Below, piece by piece: positions 32,432-34,242 of a DNA stretch of 34,242 bases. How positions within the stretch are numbered: position 1 is the first letter of the stretch; every line of letters starts with the position of its first letter. Origin of the DNA: an uncultured Opitutia bacterium (lineage in GTDB: Bacteria; Verrucomicrobiota; Verrucomicrobiia; Opitutales; UBA953); assembly GCA_903868455.1 (NCBI GenBank), contig CAIPVK010000037.1:1-34242 (forward strand). Reading direction: 5' to 3'. The notes beneath the pieces are model-generated. The model did no database searches and was not told where the DNA came from. It saw only the letters and a program-made list of their open reading frames with translations. The position numbers and the translations under genes were made by a program.

Positions 32432-32519
32432 GGTAGGGCTGGCTCGCCGAGCCGGCCGTGCATCGGGTAGGGCTGGGTCTCCGACCCGGCTGCGGTCGCC
32501 TCGGTGAGACGACCCTACC
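32432..32519. repeat. Structured palindromic repeat element (GGTAGGG family)
   Basis: Two copies of GGTAGGGCTGG (32432 and 32466) each lead into a hairpin of identical architecture: an 8-bp stem, one G-T wobble at the third pair, and a 3-base loop. These are 32438-32456 (GCTGGCTC/GAGCCGGC) and 32472-32490 (GCTGGGTC/GACCCGGC). CCCTACC at 32513-32519 is the exact complement of GGTAGGG and closes the element. The sixth stem pair is C-G in one hairpin and G-C in the other, a compensatory change. It lies 9 bases after the xth stop and may act as a terminator or REP-like element. Confidence 0.6.
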
Positions 32520-32693
32520 CATAGTAATATGCCTAACGGTGGCAGCGGGTTAGCTGCCTGCGGGTCAGCTGGACAGCGGGCTCGGCGGGGTCAGCGGTGC
32601 TAGCGAGAGAGAACTCCCTTCGCTCGTTTCCTCCAAATACTCCGCCTCCTCGTCTTCCTCGTCATCCCCCTATCCCCCTAGTCCCCATCCTCC
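32520..32693. other. Intergenic tail with G-rich tract after the POT transporter stop
   Basis: The first part (32520-32620) shows repeated GC-rich words around GCGGGTTAGC/GCGGGTCAGC but no gene. The second (about 32640-32693) is pyrimidine-only on the plus strand, hence purine-only in the transporter transcript. It has G-runs of 4, 5 and 5 at 32683-32686, 32674-32678 and 32666-32670, starting right after the TGA stop (TGAGGAGGATGGGG). Confidence 0.5.
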
Positions 32694-34205
32694 TCACCTT
32701 CCCATCATCCTCCTCACCCACGGCGCAATCGCGACCAATCCCGCCGTCAGCCCGAGAACCACCAGCGCCTGGTTCATGAAGAAGCCCGCCAGGGCGGCCG
32801 GATCCGAGCCCTCGTAGCCGGCCGACAAGGAGCCCGCCAATTTGTTGCCGAGCGCGCCCGCGAGGAACCACACCCCCATGATCATCCCGTTGAGACGCCG
32901 CGGCGCCAGCTTGGTCATCGTGCTCAGCCCCACCGGGCTCAGGCACATCTCGCCTACGGTCTGTAGGAGGTAGACGCCCAGCAGCCAGAGCGGGCTCACC
33001 TTGCCCGCGGCGGTCGCCTGGGACGCGGGCACCATGAGCAGGAAGGAGAAGGCGAGGAAGAGCAGGCCGAGGGCGAATTTCACCGGGACCGACGGCTCAT
33101 GCCGGCCGAGCCGCACCCACGTCCAGGCGAAGACCGGCGCGAGCGCCAGGACAAACAGGGCGTTCGCCGATTGGAACCACGACGAGGGGAAGGCGACCCC
33201 GCCGACCTCGTTGCGCGTCAGCTGCTCGGCGAAGAGCGCCAGCGTCGAGCCCGCCTGCTCGAACAGCGCCCAGAAGGCCACGGCGGAGGCGAAGAAAACG
33301 AGGATGGCCCCCATGCGCGGGCGTTCGTCGGGACGCAGCAGGCCGGTGAGGTGGGCGAGCTTGGCGACGGCCACCACCGCCACGGCCCAGGGAGCCCAAG
33401 GCCAGCGCTCGGCGTTGCCGATCAGGATGAGGAGCAGGGCGGTGCCCGCGGCGATGATCGCCAGTTGACCCCAAGGTCTCGGCTCGTCGCGCGCCGGCGC
33501 CGCTCCCGCCCGCCCGAGGTCGCCCAGCCGGCGCGCGTAGACGACCATGCCCGCCGTCATCCCCAGCGCTGCCGCCCCGAAGCCCCAATGCCAGCAGCCG
33601 TTGGGGTCCAGTCCCCACGAGACGAGGATATCCCTGAAGCCCGCGGATTGCGCGAGCCAACCCGTGACCAAGGGGGAGAGGAAGGCACCGAGGTTGATGC
33701 CCATGTAGAAAAGCGAGAACCCCGCGTCGCGCCGACGGTCGTCCGGGCGATAGAGCGCGCCGACGAGCGTGCTGATGTTGGGTTTGAGCAAGCCCGTGCC
33801 CAGCGCGACCAACCCCAGCCCCGCGTAGAAGCAGGGCAGGGAGTCGACCGCCAAGGTGTAGTGGCCCGCGGTGATGACGAGACCCCCGACGAGCACCGCC
33901 CGGCGCGCGCCGACGAAGTTGTCGGCCAGGAACCCGCCCAGGATGCAGAGCAGGTAGCAGGCCATAGTGTAGTTGCCATAGACCCAGGCGGCGTCGGCCT
34001 GCGAGAACCCCAGGCCCCCGACGTCCACCGAGGCCACCATGAAGACCATCAGGATCGCCCGCATCCCGTAGAACGAGAACCGCTCCCACATCTCCGCGAA
34101 GAACAGCATGGTCAGCCCCTTGGGGTGCCCCCCGATGCCCCCCATGTCGCCCGCCTCCGGAACGTGGGGGGCGGGGTCCGGGACGGGGAGGCGGCTTGGG
34201 GTCAT
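32694..34205 (-). CDS. Proton-dependent oligopeptide transporter (POT/PTR2 family, MFS)
   Basis: A 503-residue transporter of the major facilitator superfamily. The POT signature ExxERFxxYG is present as EMWERFSFYG (Glu38, Glu41, Arg42) in TM1, with GTGLLKPNIS (Lys141) in TM4 and the second family motif FYMGINLGAF (166-175) in TM5. About 12-14 helices fit the length. POT carriers import di- and tripeptides with protons at the inner membrane. The ATG at 34203-34205 is chosen over a TTG six bases earlier because GGAAGGG lies 6 bases upstream of the ATG, the only plausible Shine-Dalgarno in the window. The N-terminus before TM1 is a Pro-rich 30-residue cytoplasmic tail. The gene is complete; 37 bases of leader remain to the window end. 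Confidence 0.93.
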   Translation of the reverse strand: MTPSRLPVPDPAPHVPEAGDMGGIGGHPKGLTMLFFAEMWERFSFYGMRAILMVFMVASVDVGGLGFSQADAAWVYGNYTMACYLLCILGGFLADNFVGARRAVLVGGLVITAGHYTLAVDSLPCFYAGLGLVALGTGLLKPNISTLVGALYRPDDRRRDAGFSLFYMGINLGAFLSPLVTGWLAQSAGFRDILVSWGLDPNGCWHWGFGAAALGMTAGMVVYARRLGDLGRAGAAPARDEPRPWGQLAIIAAGTALLLILIGNAERWPWAPWAVAVVAVAKLAHLTGLLRPDERPRMGAILVFFASAVAFWALFEQAGSTLALFAEQLTRNEVGGVAFPSSWFQSANALFVLALAPVFAWTWVRLGRHEPSVPVKFALGLLFLAFSFLLMVPASQATAAGKVSPLWLLGVYLLQTVGEMCLSPVGLSTMTKLAPRRLNGMIMGVWFLAGALGNKLAGSLSAGYEGSDPAALAGFFMNQALVVLGLTAGLVAIAPWVRRMMGR

Positions 34206-34242
34206 GCTCAACCCTTCCGCCGCCCAACCTCGGAGGCAATCC

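Overview
This is GC-rich bacterial DNA (strong G/C preference at third codon positions) with a gene set and architecture that best fit Verrucomicrobiota, probably Opitutaceae. That placement is an inference from three things: giant proteins built of autotransporter-associated beta-strand repeats, a YHYH-domain protein, and C-rich start regions that almost never carry a Shine-Dalgarno motif. No marker gene in the window proves the lineage. I see no rRNA, tRNA, CRISPR array, integrase or transposase.

Region 1 (1-3.7 kb) holds the 3' end of a Cys/Met-metabolism PLP enzyme. It converges with a minus-strand pair, a small secreted coiled protein followed by a YHYH protein whose start codon lies in the loop of a perfect inverted repeat. 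Diverging from this pair are an aquaporin-like channel and a small four-helix membrane protein.

Region 2 (3.7-8.6 kb) is a compact, partly overlapping operon: TetR-type regulator, FtsX-like ABC permease, ABC ATPase, periplasmic adaptor and outer-membrane factor lipoprotein. Together these form a complete tripartite exporter spanning both membranes, with its own likely repressor.

Region 3 (8.6-16.8 kb) is housekeeping: 6-phosphogluconate dehydrogenase (gnd, minus), divergent glutamate synthase large chain (gltB, plus), a hairpin terminator, then miaB followed by a small membrane protein (minus).

Region 4 (16.8-31.6 kb) is the most distinctive part. An orphan OmpR-type response regulator is transcribed away from two tandem giant autotransporters (about 2,421 and 2,073 residues). 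They have related but diverged passengers and a nearly identical C-terminal barrel. The regulator and the autotransporters share a 384-base intergenic region with an AT-rich island and inverted repeats. Exonuclease III follows closely.

Region 5 (32.4 kb to end) has a structured dispersed-type repeat, a G-rich tract, and a proton-dependent oligopeptide (POT) transporter on the minus strand.

A recurring non-coding theme is heptanucleotide GAGYGRG-type arrays, or related purine tracts, that begin at or directly after the stop codons of at least four genes.
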